From Opitutaceae bacterium (lineage in GTDB: Bacteria; Verrucomicrobiota; Verrucomicrobiia; Opitutales; Opitutaceae): DNA of 64,000 nt. Under the pieces are notes generated by a model that worked only from the letters and a program-made list of their open reading frames with translations, was not told the DNA's origin and ran no database searches. The stretch is from NCBI GenBank assembly GCA_016795545.1, contig JAEUGX010000054.1, positions 62,001 through 126,000 of the forward strand, given 5' to 3'. Shown one piece after another: positions 54,583 to 63,111 of this stretch (positions are counted from its first letter, which is position 1; the number at the start of each line of letters is the position of its first letter). Both the position numbers and the translations under genes were made by a program.

Positions 54583-54756
54583 GCTGACGGCGTGCTCGAC
54601 CGGACTCGCGACGTCGAGTTGAGATGCAACTTTAGGCCATCAGGCCAGCGGCGGCGAACGGCGCAGACTACGACCGGCCGCAAGGCGGGCAGTCCAGTTG
54701 GTCGAGGGGAAGTGCTGGAATACGGCGATCGGAAGACTGGGAAGCGTGGCTGGTCG

Positions 54757-55156
54757 TCAGGAAGCGGGTGGAGGATCCACCACGTGCTCCTGCCACACGG
54801 CGGTTTTTCCGGCGGCGTCGGCCCGCTGTACGGCGAGGTGAACCATGGCACGGTTTGGGGCGGCGCCGTGCCAGTGGCGCTCGCCGGGTTCGAACCAGAT
54901 CACGTCGCCGGGCAGCACTTCGATCACCCCTTCACCCGCCTTCTGCACTCGGCCGACGCCCGACAGGATCTGCAGCAGCTGTCCGTGCGGGTGGGTGTGC
55001 CAGGCGGTGCGGGCGCCAGGTTCGAAGGTTACCACCGCCACCCGCACGTCGGAGGGGGGGCGGAGCCGGAGGCAATTCGTCCAGCCACACGCGGCCGCTA
55101 AAGTAGTCTGCCGGCCCCGGTTTTGTGGCGGCGGTGTTTGCGCGGGTGATGTTCAT
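54757..55156 (-). pseudogene. Cupin-domain protein interrupted by a frameshift
   Basis: The N-terminal part starts at ATG 55156 (MNITRANTAATKPGPADYF, SGRVWLDELPPAPPP). The rest of the cupin is in another frame from about 55053 (VRVAVVTFEPGARTAWHTHP, LLQILSGVGRVQ, PGDVIWFEPGERHWHGAAPN). The frames meet at a run of seven C (reverse strand; 55054-55060). Removing one C restores a continuous protein of about 133 residues of the small quercetinase/carboxymuconolactone-type cupin group. Either a real frameshift (possibly phase variation) or a sequencing error explains it. Confidence 0.75.
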
Positions 55157-55322
55157 GCCTTGGCGATATCCGCGGCCGGCAGAAAGTCAGGGATTTAGCG
55201 TAGTGCTGGCGACGAAACCATCGCCTTGGTCCGGGGACATCCACCTGTTCGCGGCCAAACTCCGTCGCCGCGGGGCGCGCGGCGCCGCGGATGGGAGACT
55301 GGAGCGCGGGGGCAGCCCCGCG

Positions 55323-55532
55323 CTAGTCCGAACCGGGAAGGTAGGCAGCGTCGACCCTGGTCTCGGTCTTGCACTTCGGGCACTTGGCCCAACCGAGGTC
55401 TTCACCGAGCGCGTTTTTTTCCACACGCACCTTGACGCCGTCGCTGAACTTAAGGCGACGGCGGTGGCCTATCTCGCCTAAAAACTGCGCGAGACGATGC
55501 CCACATTCCCGACATGTGATGATGCTCCCCAT
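55323..55532 (-). CDS. Small zinc-ribbon-like protein
   Basis: A protein of 69 residues from ATG 55532. Two Cys pairs, ITCRECGHRLAQF and WAKCPKCKTETRV, are spaced as in a zinc ribbon, with a basic segment between (HRRRLKFSDGVKVRVEK). It recalls small phage Com-like or rubredoxin-type zinc fingers that bind nucleic acid. It has no operon partner. The regions 55157-55322 and 55533-55736 around it hold nothing recognisable. Confidence 0.55.
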   Translation of the reverse strand: MGSIITCRECGHRLAQFLGEIGHRRRLKFSDGVKVRVEKNALGEDLGWAKCPKCKTETRVDAAYLPGSD

Positions 55533-55736
55533 GGCCCTTCTCCCGGAGGAGAAATGGAGATGATTGGCAGACTATGTTGTTGGAGGTGACCCAGACGATT
55601 CTGGCTGGCGAGAGTCAGACCGCTTTCCCTTGGCCGAGGCAAGGGCGATTTCGGCGCGGCCCGCGGCGGAGGCGGCGACTGGCTCCGCTTGACGGCTCCC
55701 TCGCTGGCGCCAGAGTCGGGGCGAGCTCCCCACGCC

Positions 55737-56576
55737 ATGCCCCACATCGCCCACATCGCCAATCTCTGGACCCTGGTTCGTCATCCGTCGGCGGAAAAGG
55801 AATGGTCGCTCGAGCGCAAGGTGAAGGCGATCGCCGCCGCGGGCTTCGACGGGCTGGCGACGGCCGTCACCCCCGAGCACCGGCGCCTGGCCGAGAAGCA
55901 CGGCCTGCGGCACATCCTGGGCTTCATCTCGTCCGACCGCCCCGAGGAGTTCGCCGACCTCATCCGGGCGCAGAAGGAGGCGGGGGCCGTGCACATCAAC
56001 GTGCAGCTGGACAATCACGACACGCCGACCGCGCTGGCGACCCGGCACTGGATCCAGATGGTGCGGGCGGCGGAGAAGATCGGCGGGGTCGTCGTCTCGC
56101 TCGAGATCCACCGCGACTGCTGCACGGAGACGCCGGAAAAGACCTACGAGATCGCGGAGCGCTACCACCGGGCGACGGGCGAGCTCATCAAGCTGACGTT
56201 CGACTTCTCGCATTTCGCCTGCGTCAAGCAGCTGCAGCCCGACAATTACGCGGAACGTCTGCTCGACCACCCGGATCTCCTGCAGTTCGCCGAGCAGATT
56301 CATTTCCGTCCGTTCAACGGCAATCACTGCCAGGTGCCGGTCACGCACCAGGGCGCGCTCACGCCCGAGGTGAAGAGCTACCTGCCCTTCGTCGAGGCGC
56401 TCATGCGCCTCTGGAAGCAGGCCCGGCGCAACCGGCACCGCACGATGTTTGCCTGCCCCGAGATGGGCCCGTACGCTCCCGGCGGCGCCGGCTACAACAT
56501 CACGGGCCTGCCTCCGGCCTGGACCGACGCCGTCGTGCTCCGCGGCAAGCTCGCCCAGGCGTGGGCGCGGGCTTGA
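55737..56576 (+). CDS. Sugar phosphate isomerase/epimerase-like TIM barrel
   Basis: A protein of 279 residues from ATG 55737. It is of the xylose-isomerase-like AP-endonuclease-2 superfamily: ERKVKAIAAAGFDGLATAVT, HILGFISSDRPEEFADLI, HINVQLDNHDTP, VVSLEIHRDCCTETPEKTYE (metal Glu), LIKLTFDFSHFACV, and HFRPFNGNHCQVPVTHQG near the active site. Such proteins isomerise or epimerise sugars or cyclitols. It ends 5 bp before the convergent proA stop. Substrate unknown. Confidence 0.8.
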   Translation: MPHIAHIANLWTLVRHPSAEKEWSLERKVKAIAAAGFDGLATAVTPEHRRLAEKHGLRHILGFISSDRPEEFADLIRAQKEAGAVHINVQLDNHDTPTALATRHWIQMVRAAEKIGGVVVSLEIHRDCCTETPEKTYEIAERYHRATGELIKLTFDFSHFACVKQLQPDNYAERLLDHPDLLQFAEQIHFRPFNGNHCQVPVTHQGALTPEVKSYLPFVEALMRLWKQARRNRHRTMFACPEMGPYAPGGAGYNITGLPPAWTDAVVLRGKLAQAWARA

Positions 56577-56581
56577 CGCGC

Positions 56582-57862
56582 TTATCGCGTCTGGCCGTTG
56601 CCGCGAACGACGTACTTGTAGGAGGTCAGCTCCTCCAGGCCCATCGGGCCGCGGGCGTGCAGCTTGTCGGTGCTGATGCCGATCTCGGCGCCGAAACCGA
56701 ATTCGAAGCCGTCGTTGAAGCGCGTGGACGCATTCCAGAGCACGACGGCGCTGTCGACGCCGGCGAGGAACTGCTCGGCGGCCGCGGCGTCGGCGGTGAC
56801 GATCGTGTCCGTGTGATGCGAGCCGTTCGCCTCGATGTGGGCGATGGCGTCGGCGGTGCTGTCCACAACCTTCACCGCCAGGATCAAGTCGAGGAACTCG
56901 GTGCGGTAGTCGGCCGGGGTTGCGGCCGTGACCTGCCCGGCGCGGCGGGCGGCCAGGTCGCCCAGGGCCCGGCGCGCGGGCTCGTCCACGCGCAGCTGGA
57001 CGCCCCGTTCGAGCAGGGCGGCGCCGAGGCGGGGCAGGGCGGTCGCGGCGATGTCGCGGTGGACCAGGAGGGTTTCGATCGCGTTGCAGACGCCCGGACG
57101 CGAGCACTTGCCGTTGAGGGCGAGGTTTTCCGCCATGGCGAGGTCGGCGGCGCGGTCGACGTAAAGGGCGCAGATGCCGTCGTAGTGCTTGATCACGGGC
57201 ACGCGGGCGGAGCGGACCACGGTTTCGATCAGGCCGCGGCCGCCGCGAGGGATGAGCAGGTCGATCACGCCCGTCGCCTCGCCGAGCAGGCGCACGGTCT
57301 CCCGGTCGGGCACGGGCACGAGCTGGACGGACGTCGCGGGGAGTCCGCTCGCGGCCAGGCCGCGGGCCAGGGCGGCGGCGATCGCGGTGTTCGAGCGCAG
57401 CGCCTCGGAGCCCCCGCGCAGGATCACGGCGTTCCCGCTCTTGAGGCAGAGGCCTGCGGCGTCGCAGGTTACGTTAGGCCGCGACTCGTAGATGAAGCCG
57501 ATCACGCCGAGCGGCACGCGCACCTTCGCAAAGCGGAGGCCGTTGGGTTGGGTCCATTCGCGCAGCACCTGACCGACGGGGTGGGGCAGGGCGGCGACCT
57601 CCCGGAGCCCGGCGGCGCAGGCGGCCAGGCGCTTGGAGTCGAGGGTCAGCCGGTCGACCAGCGCCGGCACCTGGCCGGCGGCCCGGGCGGCGGCGACGTC
57701 GGCGGCGTTGGCCGCCAGGATGGATGCTTCCGCGGCGAGCAGCTCGTCCGCCATGGCGCGGAGCGCGGCGTCGATCCGGGCTGGCGGCGTGCCCGCGAGC
57801 GCGCGCGCGGCGGCGCGCGCCTGCTGGCCGAGGGTGGCAACGAGTTGGGCGAGGTCGGACAT
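56582..57862 (-). CDS. proA: Glutamate-5-semialdehyde dehydrogenase (gamma-glutamyl phosphate reductase)
   Basis: A protein of 426 residues, the usual ProA length. Features include VPLGVIGFIYESRPNVTCDA, GNAVILRGGSEALRSN, VIDLLIPRGGRGLIE, the catalytic Cys in CSRPGVCNAIETLLVH, and SDAIAHIE-like TADAIAHIEANGSHHTD. It reduces gamma-glutamyl phosphate to the semialdehyde in proline synthesis. It lies 15 bp after proB, with which it forms an operon. Confidence 0.97.
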   Translation of the reverse strand: MSDLAQLVATLGQQARAAARALAGTPPARIDAALRAMADELLAAEASILAANAADVAAARAAGQVPALVDRLTLDSKRLAACAAGLREVAALPHPVGQVLREWTQPNGLRFAKVRVPLGVIGFIYESRPNVTCDAAGLCLKSGNAVILRGGSEALRSNTAIAAALARGLAASGLPATSVQLVPVPDRETVRLLGEATGVIDLLIPRGGRGLIETVVRSARVPVIKHYDGICALYVDRAADLAMAENLALNGKCSRPGVCNAIETLLVHRDIAATALPRLGAALLERGVQLRVDEPARRALGDLAARRAGQVTAATPADYRTEFLDLILAVKVVDSTADAIAHIEANGSHHTDTIVTADAAAAEQFLAGVDSAVVLWNASTRFNDGFEFGFGAEIGISTDKLHARGPMGLEELTSYKYVVRGNGQTR

Positions 57863-57877
57863 CGTGGAAAGGAGGCG

Positions 57878-58645
57878 TCAGCGGCGCGCCGGGAAGGCGG
57901 TGCCTGCGCCGCGGCCGGCGACGATGGCGCGCAGGAGCCCGGGGCGGCGGCCGCTGGCGATCTGGCAGCGGATGCCCGCTTTGACGGCCAGCTGCGCGGC
58001 CTGCAGCTTGGTGACCATGCCGCCCGTCGACACCTGCCCCTTGTCGGAGCGCACGAAGCCGGCGACCTGGCTGAAATCCTTCACCACCGGCACCACGCGG
58101 CCGGAGGCGTCCTGCAGGCCGTCGACGCTGGTGAGGATGATGAGCAGGTCGGCCTCGACCAGGATGGCGACCTCGGCGGACAGCCGGTCGTTGTCGCCGA
58201 AATTGAGTTCCTCGACGGCCACGGAGTCGTTCTCGTTGATGATCGGCACCACGTTGCGGCCTGCCAGCAGGTGATCCAGCGTGTTGCGCGCGTTCAGGTG
58301 ACGCGTGCGGCTGTCGAGGTCGTTGTGCGTCAGCAGCAGCTGGGCGACCGCGATGCCCTGCCGGCCGAAGGCGCTGGCGTAGGCGTGCATCAGCCGCGAT
58401 TGCCCCACGGCGGCGCAGGCCTGCTTGGCGGCAAGCTCCTTGGGGCGGGCCGACAAACCCAGCGTCGCCAGGCCGGCCGCGACGGCTCCGCTCGAGACCA
58501 CGATACATTCGTGGCCCGCGCGGACGAGCGCTCCCACTTCGCGCGCCAGGCGCGCGATCTGGCTGCGGCTCAGCCCGATGCCTTTCTGGGTGGAAAGGAT
58601 GCCGGACCCGAACTTCAGGACGATGCGGAGGGAATGGCGGGACAT
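57878..58645 (-). CDS. proB: Glutamate 5-kinase (short form without PUA domain)
   Basis: A protein of 255 residues. Kinase motifs: RIVLKFGSGILS, VVSSGAVAAGLATLGL, QACAAVGQSRLMHAYASAFG, NVVPIINENDSVAVEELNFG, DNDRLSAEVAILVEADLLII and VSTGGMVTKLQAAQLAVKAG. It lacks the C-terminal PUA domain (E. coli ProB has about 367 residues). It phosphorylates glutamate for proline synthesis and is divergent from the metX region. Confidence 0.96.
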   Translation of the reverse strand: MSRHSLRIVLKFGSGILSTQKGIGLSRSQIARLAREVGALVRAGHECIVVSSGAVAAGLATLGLSARPKELAAKQACAAVGQSRLMHAYASAFGRQGIAVAQLLLTHNDLDSRTRHLNARNTLDHLLAGRNVVPIINENDSVAVEELNFGDNDRLSAEVAILVEADLLIILTSVDGLQDASGRVVPVVKDFSQVAGFVRSDKGQVSTGGMVTKLQAAQLAVKAGIRCQIASGRRPGLLRAIVAGRGAGTAFPARR

Positions 58646-58783
58646 GAACCGAGGAGCGTAGTCAGGTCGGCGGGCGCAACAAGCCGGAATCGCAGGGGGG
58701 CTGCAGGCAAAGGCGCCGGCGGCAGCGCACGCGGCGGAAACATCCGGAAAGATTCGCGGTGTTCGTGCGCGGCTGAATTTCGC

Positions 58784-58823
58784 TATGACACGTTTCAGCT
58801 GACGTGCGCAGGGTATGACACGT
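58784..58823 (+). promoter_or_regulatory. TATGACACGT direct repeats upstream of metX
   Basis: TATGACACGT occurs at 58784-58793 and 58814-58823, 30 bp apart (three helical turns). They lie in the 384-bp divergent gap between proB and metX, ahead of a short ORF. They may be operator sites for the metX operon. No known SAM riboswitch pattern was seen. Confidence 0.4.
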
Positions 58824-58891
58824 CGCTACCTTGTCTCATGCTTCGGCGTGTCGTCTTATCGCGGAAACAAAATAAAAGGATCCTCCCCTCC

Positions 58892-59017
58892 ATGAACTCC
58901 CTAACCCTTGACCAACATCCTTCTGTCCAAGGCGGCGCCAGTGGTGGCGATTGCGTGACGGCGGGAATGGCGGGTTTCCAGCAGTTGTCCGCCGGCGCGT
59001 TGACGCCGGCCCTTTGA
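58892..59017 (+). CDS. 41-residue upstream ORF before metX (possible leader)
   Basis: ATG 58892 to TGA 59015-59017, preceded by AAAGGA at 58876-58880, encodes MNSLTLDQHPSVQGG.. ending LSAGALTPAL with an internal Cys and Met. The last codons contain a perfect 7-bp stem GCCGGCG/CGCCGGC (58991-59010). It ends 12 bp before metX, so its translation could control access to the metX start. It could also be a fortuitous frame. Confidence 0.35.
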   Translation: MNSLTLDQHPSVQGGASGGDCVTAGMAGFQQLSAGALTPAL

Positions 59018-59029
59018 GATGGAAGCATC

Positions 59030-60112
59030 ATGCCCGCCATCCTCATGCCGACTGCAGTCGCTTCGCCGCGGACATTTGACCTGGCCTTGCCCGACCTCGC
59101 GCTTGCGCGCGGCGGCGTAGTCCGGCATCACCGCTCCCGCGGTTGGTGGTGGAGCCGCGAAGGCGACACCCCGGAGGCTCCCCAGCCGAATGTCCCCACC
59201 GTCCTCCTGGTGCACGCCCTGACGGGCAGCGCCCAGGCCGGAGGTCCGGACGGCTGGTGGGAGCCGATGATCGGTCCCGGCCGGCCGCTCGATCCTGCCC
59301 AGTACCGGCTGGTGTGCTTCAACAATCTCGGCTCCTGCTACGGCAGCAGCGGTCCGGGGGTGGACGGTTTTCCGAGCCAGGCCGACCTGACGACCCTCGA
59401 CATCTCCCGGGCGATCCTGCAGGCCCTCGATCACCTCGGCATCCGGCGGCTGCACCTCACCACGGGCGGCTCGCTCGGCGGCATGGTGACGCTGACGCTC
59501 GCCGCGCTGGCGCCGGAGCGCTTTGAGCGGCTGCTGCCGATCGCGACGAGCCTGGCCGCCAGTGCCTGGGTCGTGGGCTGGAACCACGTGGCCCGCGAGA
59601 TCCTGCGTCTCGATCCCGGCTATCCGCACCAGGTCACCCGCGGCCTCGAGATCGCGCGGCAGCTGGCGATGCTGACCTACCGCGCGGAGGCGGGGCTCGA
59701 CCAGCGCCAGCCGCGATCGGCCGCCGGCCAGACCGCCGGAGCCGCCGGCTATCCGGTGCAGAGCTACCTGGAGCACCAGGGCGCCAAGCTGCGGCGGCGG
59801 TTTGCCGCGCAGTCCTATGAGCTGCAGCTCGCGGCGATGGACCACCACGACCTGCGCCAGCCGCTGCCCGGCGAGACGGCGCCGGCGGTGAGCCGGATCC
59901 GCGCTTCGTCCCTCGTCATCGATGTCGACTCCGACCAGCTTTTCACCCCGGCCCAGGCCGAGGTGCTGACGCAGCACCTGCGCGCCGCCGGCGCGCGGGT
60001 CGAGCGCGCCACGCTCCGCAGCATCCACGGGCACGACGCGTTCCTCATGGAGTGGGACACGCTCGCCCCGATCGTGACCCGCGCCCTGCATCTGGAGGTC
60101 CCCGGCCGATGA
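59030..60112 (+). CDS. metX: Homoserine O-acetyltransferase
   Basis: A protein of 360 residues. Alpha/beta hydrolase of the MetX family: VLLVHALTGSAQAGG, NNLGSCYGSSGP, nucleophile Ser148 in TTGGSLGGMVTL, the VIDVDSDQLFTP acid and the His in SIHGHDAFLMEWD. It acylates homoserine for methionine synthesis. The stop overlaps the aspartokinase/homoserine dehydrogenase start (ATGA), so the enzyme that makes homoserine is cotranslated. Confidence 0.95.
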   Translation: MPAILMPTAVASPRTFDLALPDLALARGGVVRHHRSRGWWWSREGDTPEAPQPNVPTVLLVHALTGSAQAGGPDGWWEPMIGPGRPLDPAQYRLVCFNNLGSCYGSSGPGVDGFPSQADLTTLDISRAILQALDHLGIRRLHLTTGGSLGGMVTLTLAALAPERFERLLPIATSLAASAWVVGWNHVAREILRLDPGYPHQVTRGLEIARQLAMLTYRAEAGLDQRQPRSAAGQTAGAAGYPVQSYLEHQGAKLRRRFAAQSYELQLAAMDHHDLRQPLPGETAPAVSRIRASSLVIDVDSDQLFTPAQAEVLTQHLRAAGARVERATLRSIHGHDAFLMEWDTLAPIVTRALHLEVPGR

Positions 60113-62598
60113 GCGAAAACTGGCAGGTCTACAAATTCGGGGGCACGTCCCTCGGCACCTCCGGGCGCCTGCCCAAGGTGTTGGAGCTGGTCGCGGCGGC
60201 GCCGCGGCCGCTTGCGCTCGTGGTCTCCGCTCTCGGCGACAGCACCGACTGGCTGATCCTCTCCGCACGCTCGGCGGAGGAGGGCAACATCAGCCAGGCG
60301 CGGCGCGAGCTGGCCCAGGTGCGCGAATTGGCGACGTCCACCGGCCGCAACGTGCTCAACAGCCAGGGGCAGAAGGGACTCAAGCACGACCTCGACGAGA
60401 TCCTCACGCCGGTCGAGCGCCTGCTTTCCGGCATCGAGCTCACGCGCGAATGTTCGCCGCGGACCCTTGATGCCATCATCAGCGTCGGCGAGCGCATCTC
60501 CGTCGCGCTGCTGGCCCGGGCGCTGGTCGAGCGCCACGTGCCGGCCATCCCGGTCGACGCGCGCGAGTTTGTCATCACCGACGGCACCCACGGCTCCGCC
60601 TCGGTCGACCGCGCCGAGACGGCCCAGCGCTTCGCCGCCCTGCGCGACAGGTGGACCGGGCAGGTGCCCATCGTCACCGGCTTCATCGGCCGCACCCGCG
60701 AAGGCACGACGACCACGCTCGGCCGCAACGGCTCCGATTACACGGCCACGCTGCTCGCCGGCCTGCTGAAGGCCAGCGCCGTGACCGTCTGGACCGACGT
60801 GCTCGGCGTGATGACGGCCGACCCCGCGCTGGTCCGCGAGGCCTCGCCCGTCGACCGGCTGTCCTACGACGAGGCGCTGGAGCTCGCCTATTTCGGCACG
60901 CGCATGTTCCACCCGCGCACGATCATCCCGCTCCGCGAGTGCGGGGCGGCGCTGGTCATCCGCAGCACCACGCAGCCCAATGCGCCCGGCACGCGCATCG
61001 ACGCGACCGGCAATCCCGACCCGAACCGGCCGACGTGCGTCACCAGCCTGGAGCGCCTGGCGCTGCTCGGCGTGCAGTCGCGCCGCACCGGGCTCGGCCG
61101 TCCGCTCGGCGGCCGCATCCTCGCGGCGCTGGCCGAGGCAGGCGTGCGCGTGTGGATGACCACCGAGTCGACCCTGGGGCAGTCCTTCTCCGTCGTGATC
61201 CCGGCGGTCGACGAGGCCCGCGCCCGGCAGGCGGCGGCGGAGGCGCTGGCCCCCGAGCTGCAGTCGGGCGACCTGCGCATCGAGCCGGTGCTGTCCCCGG
61301 TCACCCTGGTCACCCTCGTCGGCGAGAACATGGCCGGGCGTCCGAACGTGGCGGGCAAGTTCCTCAATGCCATCGGCGCCGCGGGCATCGCGGTCCGGGC
61401 CGTGGCCCAGGGGGCGTCGGCCCGCAGCATCTCGTGCGTCGTCGACGCCGACCAGACCGCGACCGCGGTCCGCACCGTGCACGGGGCGTTCAACCTGGCG
61501 CACACCGAGATCAGCGTCCTCCTCCTCGGCAAGGGCGTGGTCGGCAGCAGCCTGCTGAAGCAGATCGATCGCCAGAACCAGGCCCTGGGCCGCGAGCATG
61601 ATGTGCAGGTGCGGCTGGTGGGCATCGGCTCCAGCCGCGGCGCGCTGTTCGATCCCGACGGCCTGCCGCCGGCGGAAGCCGCGGCCCGGCTCCAGCAGGC
61701 GCTCGACCAGGGCCAGGCGGTCGCGGACGTCACGACGCTGCTCGACCGGCTCTCGCGCCTGCCGAATCCGGTGCTGGTCGACTGTTCCGGGGCTCCGGGC
61801 ATGGAGCGGATCTACCGCGCGGCCTTCAACCACGGCGTCAACGTGGCCTCCTCGAACAAACAGCCGCTCGCGCTGCCGCAGGCCGAGCGCGACCAGCTCC
61901 TGAGCGAGGCGCGCCGGCATTTCCGGGCCTACCATTATGAGACGACGGTCGGGGCCGCGCTGCCGGTCATCGAGACCCTGAAGAATCTGGTACGCACGGG
62001 CGACCACGTCATCACGATCGCAGGCGCCTTTTCCGGCACCCTCGGCTTCCTGTGCGATCGGCTGGTGCACGGCGACGCGCTCTCGGTGGCGGTGCGCAAG
62101 GCGAAGGAGCTCGGCTACACCGAGCCGCATCCCCGCGACGACCTCTCCGGGCTCGACGTGGCCCGCAAGGCCGTGATCCTCGCGCGCGAACTCGGCCTGA
62201 GGCTGGACCTGACCGACGTCGAACTGAAGCCGTTCGTCCCGCCGCAATTCCTCAAGGAGGACGACCCCGAGAAGTTCATGCAGTCGCTCACCGGCCTCGA
62301 TGCCGAGGTGAAGGCGAGGGTGGAGTCGAGCAAGGCCCAGGGCCGTCTGCCCCGCTACCTGGCCCGCATCACGCCCGGCGCCGCCGGCGCCAAGGTGTCG
62401 GTCGGCCCTGTCGAGGTGGAATCCACGCACCCCGCCGCCGCGCTGCGCGGCGCCGAGGCCTTCGTCGCCTTCCACACTGAACGCTACCGTGAGTATCCGA
62501 TGGTCGTCCGCGGCGCCGGCGCCGGCGGCGATGTCACGGCCGCCGGCGTGCTGGCCGACATCCTGCGCCTGGCCCAGAACATCCGCGGACGGCGCTGA
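60109..62598 (+). CDS. Bifunctional aspartokinase / homoserine dehydrogenase
   Basis: A protein of 829 residues from ATG 60109. Residues 1-460: aspartokinase (VYKFGGTSLGTSGRLPK, GFIGRTREGTTTTLGRNGSD, VWTDVLGVMTADPALV) with ACT repeats (VTLVTLVGENMAGRPNVAG, AVAQGASARSISCVVD). Residues 470-829: homoserine dehydrogenase (VLLLGKGVVGSSLLKQ, NVASSNKQPLAL, YETTVGAALPVIETL, GTLGFLCDRL, DDLSGLDVARKAVILARELG). It is the ThrA/MetL type; its place in a metX operon suggests a methionine role. Confidence 0.95.
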   Translation: MSENWQVYKFGGTSLGTSGRLPKVLELVAAAPRPLALVVSALGDSTDWLILSARSAEEGNISQARRELAQVRELATSTGRNVLNSQGQKGLKHDLDEILTPVERLLSGIELTRECSPRTLDAIISVGERISVALLARALVERHVPAIPVDAREFVITDGTHGSASVDRAETAQRFAALRDRWTGQVPIVTGFIGRTREGTTTTLGRNGSDYTATLLAGLLKASAVTVWTDVLGVMTADPALVREASPVDRLSYDEALELAYFGTRMFHPRTIIPLRECGAALVIRSTTQPNAPGTRIDATGNPDPNRPTCVTSLERLALLGVQSRRTGLGRPLGGRILAALAEAGVRVWMTTESTLGQSFSVVIPAVDEARARQAAAEALAPELQSGDLRIEPVLSPVTLVTLVGENMAGRPNVAGKFLNAIGAAGIAVRAVAQGASARSISCVVDADQTATAVRTVHGAFNLAHTEISVLLLGKGVVGSSLLKQIDRQNQALGREHDVQVRLVGIGSSRGALFDPDGLPPAEAAARLQQALDQGQAVADVTTLLDRLSRLPNPVLVDCSGAPGMERIYRAAFNHGVNVASSNKQPLALPQAERDQLLSEARRHFRAYHYETTVGAALPVIETLKNLVRTGDHVITIAGAFSGTLGFLCDRLVHGDALSVAVRKAKELGYTEPHPRDDLSGLDVARKAVILARELGLRLDLTDVELKPFVPPQFLKEDDPEKFMQSLTGLDAEVKARVESSKAQGRLPRYLARITPGAAGAKVSVGPVEVESTHPAAALRGAEAFVAFHTERYREYPMVVRGAGAGGDVTAAGVLADILRLAQNIRGRR

Positions 62599-62871
62599 AG
62601 AAAGACATCCTCCGGAGCTGCAGACGATGCGGCGCGCAGGGCGTGTTGCGAGGGGTGGGCGGAACTGTTTCAGCCAGACGCACTGCGCCGCCCTTGCGGT
62701 TTGTAATGGCACGATCCCGCATCCGTTATAAGGGAGCGGCTTCAGTGTCCAATAGTGTGCATTAGCGATTTCCTGCCTCTGCCGGAGCCGGTTTGGGGCT
62801 TTTTGTCATAAATTCTTGGTTCAAGGATTGACACGTAAGAGTCGATTTGCAGGTTGTCCGCCGTCCGATCC
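62599..62871 (+). promoter_or_regulatory. Gap before ilv leader; possible promoter
   Basis: No gene is recognised between the aspartokinase stop and the ilv leader. TTGACA at 62828-62833 could be a -35 box, but no convincing -10 follows at 16-18 bp. An alternative pair is TTGTCA (62813-62818) with TAAGAG (62836-62841). GC content falls here relative to the coding flanks. Confidence 0.3.
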
Positions 62872-62973
62872 ATGCTCAACGCCGTCGTCATTGCTCTGAT
62901 TATTGTTGTCCTGGCCCTTCTTGCCACGGATCCAACCAACCATGGGCGGCTCGCTAAAGCCTCAAGCTTCTAA
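62872..62973 (+). CDS. ilv attenuator leader peptide
   Basis: ATG 62872 to TAA 62971-62973 encodes 33 residues. Residues 5-17 read VVIALIIVVLALL, eleven branched-chain residues of thirteen, as in ilv leader peptides. Its last codons (HGRL, 62941-62952) overlap the strand that forms the antiterminator. It sits 138 bp before ilvD. No strong Shine-Dalgarno is visible. Function is inferred from composition, position and the coupled RNA hairpins. Confidence 0.82.
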   Translation: MLNAVVIALIIVVLALLATDPTNHGRLAKASSF

Positions 62974-63026
62974 GAGAAAACTCTCAAAAAAAACGGAAGC
63001 CGCCCTCAAAAAGGGCGGTTTTTTTA
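62944..63026 (+). terminator. ilvD attenuator: antiterminator/terminator hairpins
   Basis: Terminator: CCGCCCT (63000-63006) pairs with AGGGCGG (63012-63018), followed by seven T. Antiterminator: GGGCGGCT (62944-62951), inside the leader ORF, is exactly complementary to AGCCGCCC (62998-63005), which overlaps the terminator's left arm, so the two cannot form together. A ribosome stalled at the Val/Ile/Leu codons leaves 62944-62951 free (readthrough); one that reaches the stop covers it (termination). A GAG/CTC mini-hairpin lies between. Confidence 0.82.
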
Positions 63027-63111
63027 TTTTACGCCATATGACGCAATCCCAACCTAACCAACTCTCGCTCCGCTGCCGCCATAACGGTAGCGTAGCCTGA
63101 ACTTTACGCTC

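Noticed and set aside
55574..58888. A long forward frame of over 1100 codons through the epimerase and opposite proBA
   Set aside because: Its sequence is low-complexity GC shadow; ProA and ProB on the reverse strand have all family motifs in this interval. Only its last segment (58892-59017) is kept, with low confidence, as a separate short ORF.
58740..59029. SAM riboswitch upstream of metX
   Set aside because: No SAM-I, SAM-II or SAM-IV core pattern or pseudoknot could be recognised; left as an uncharacterised leader.
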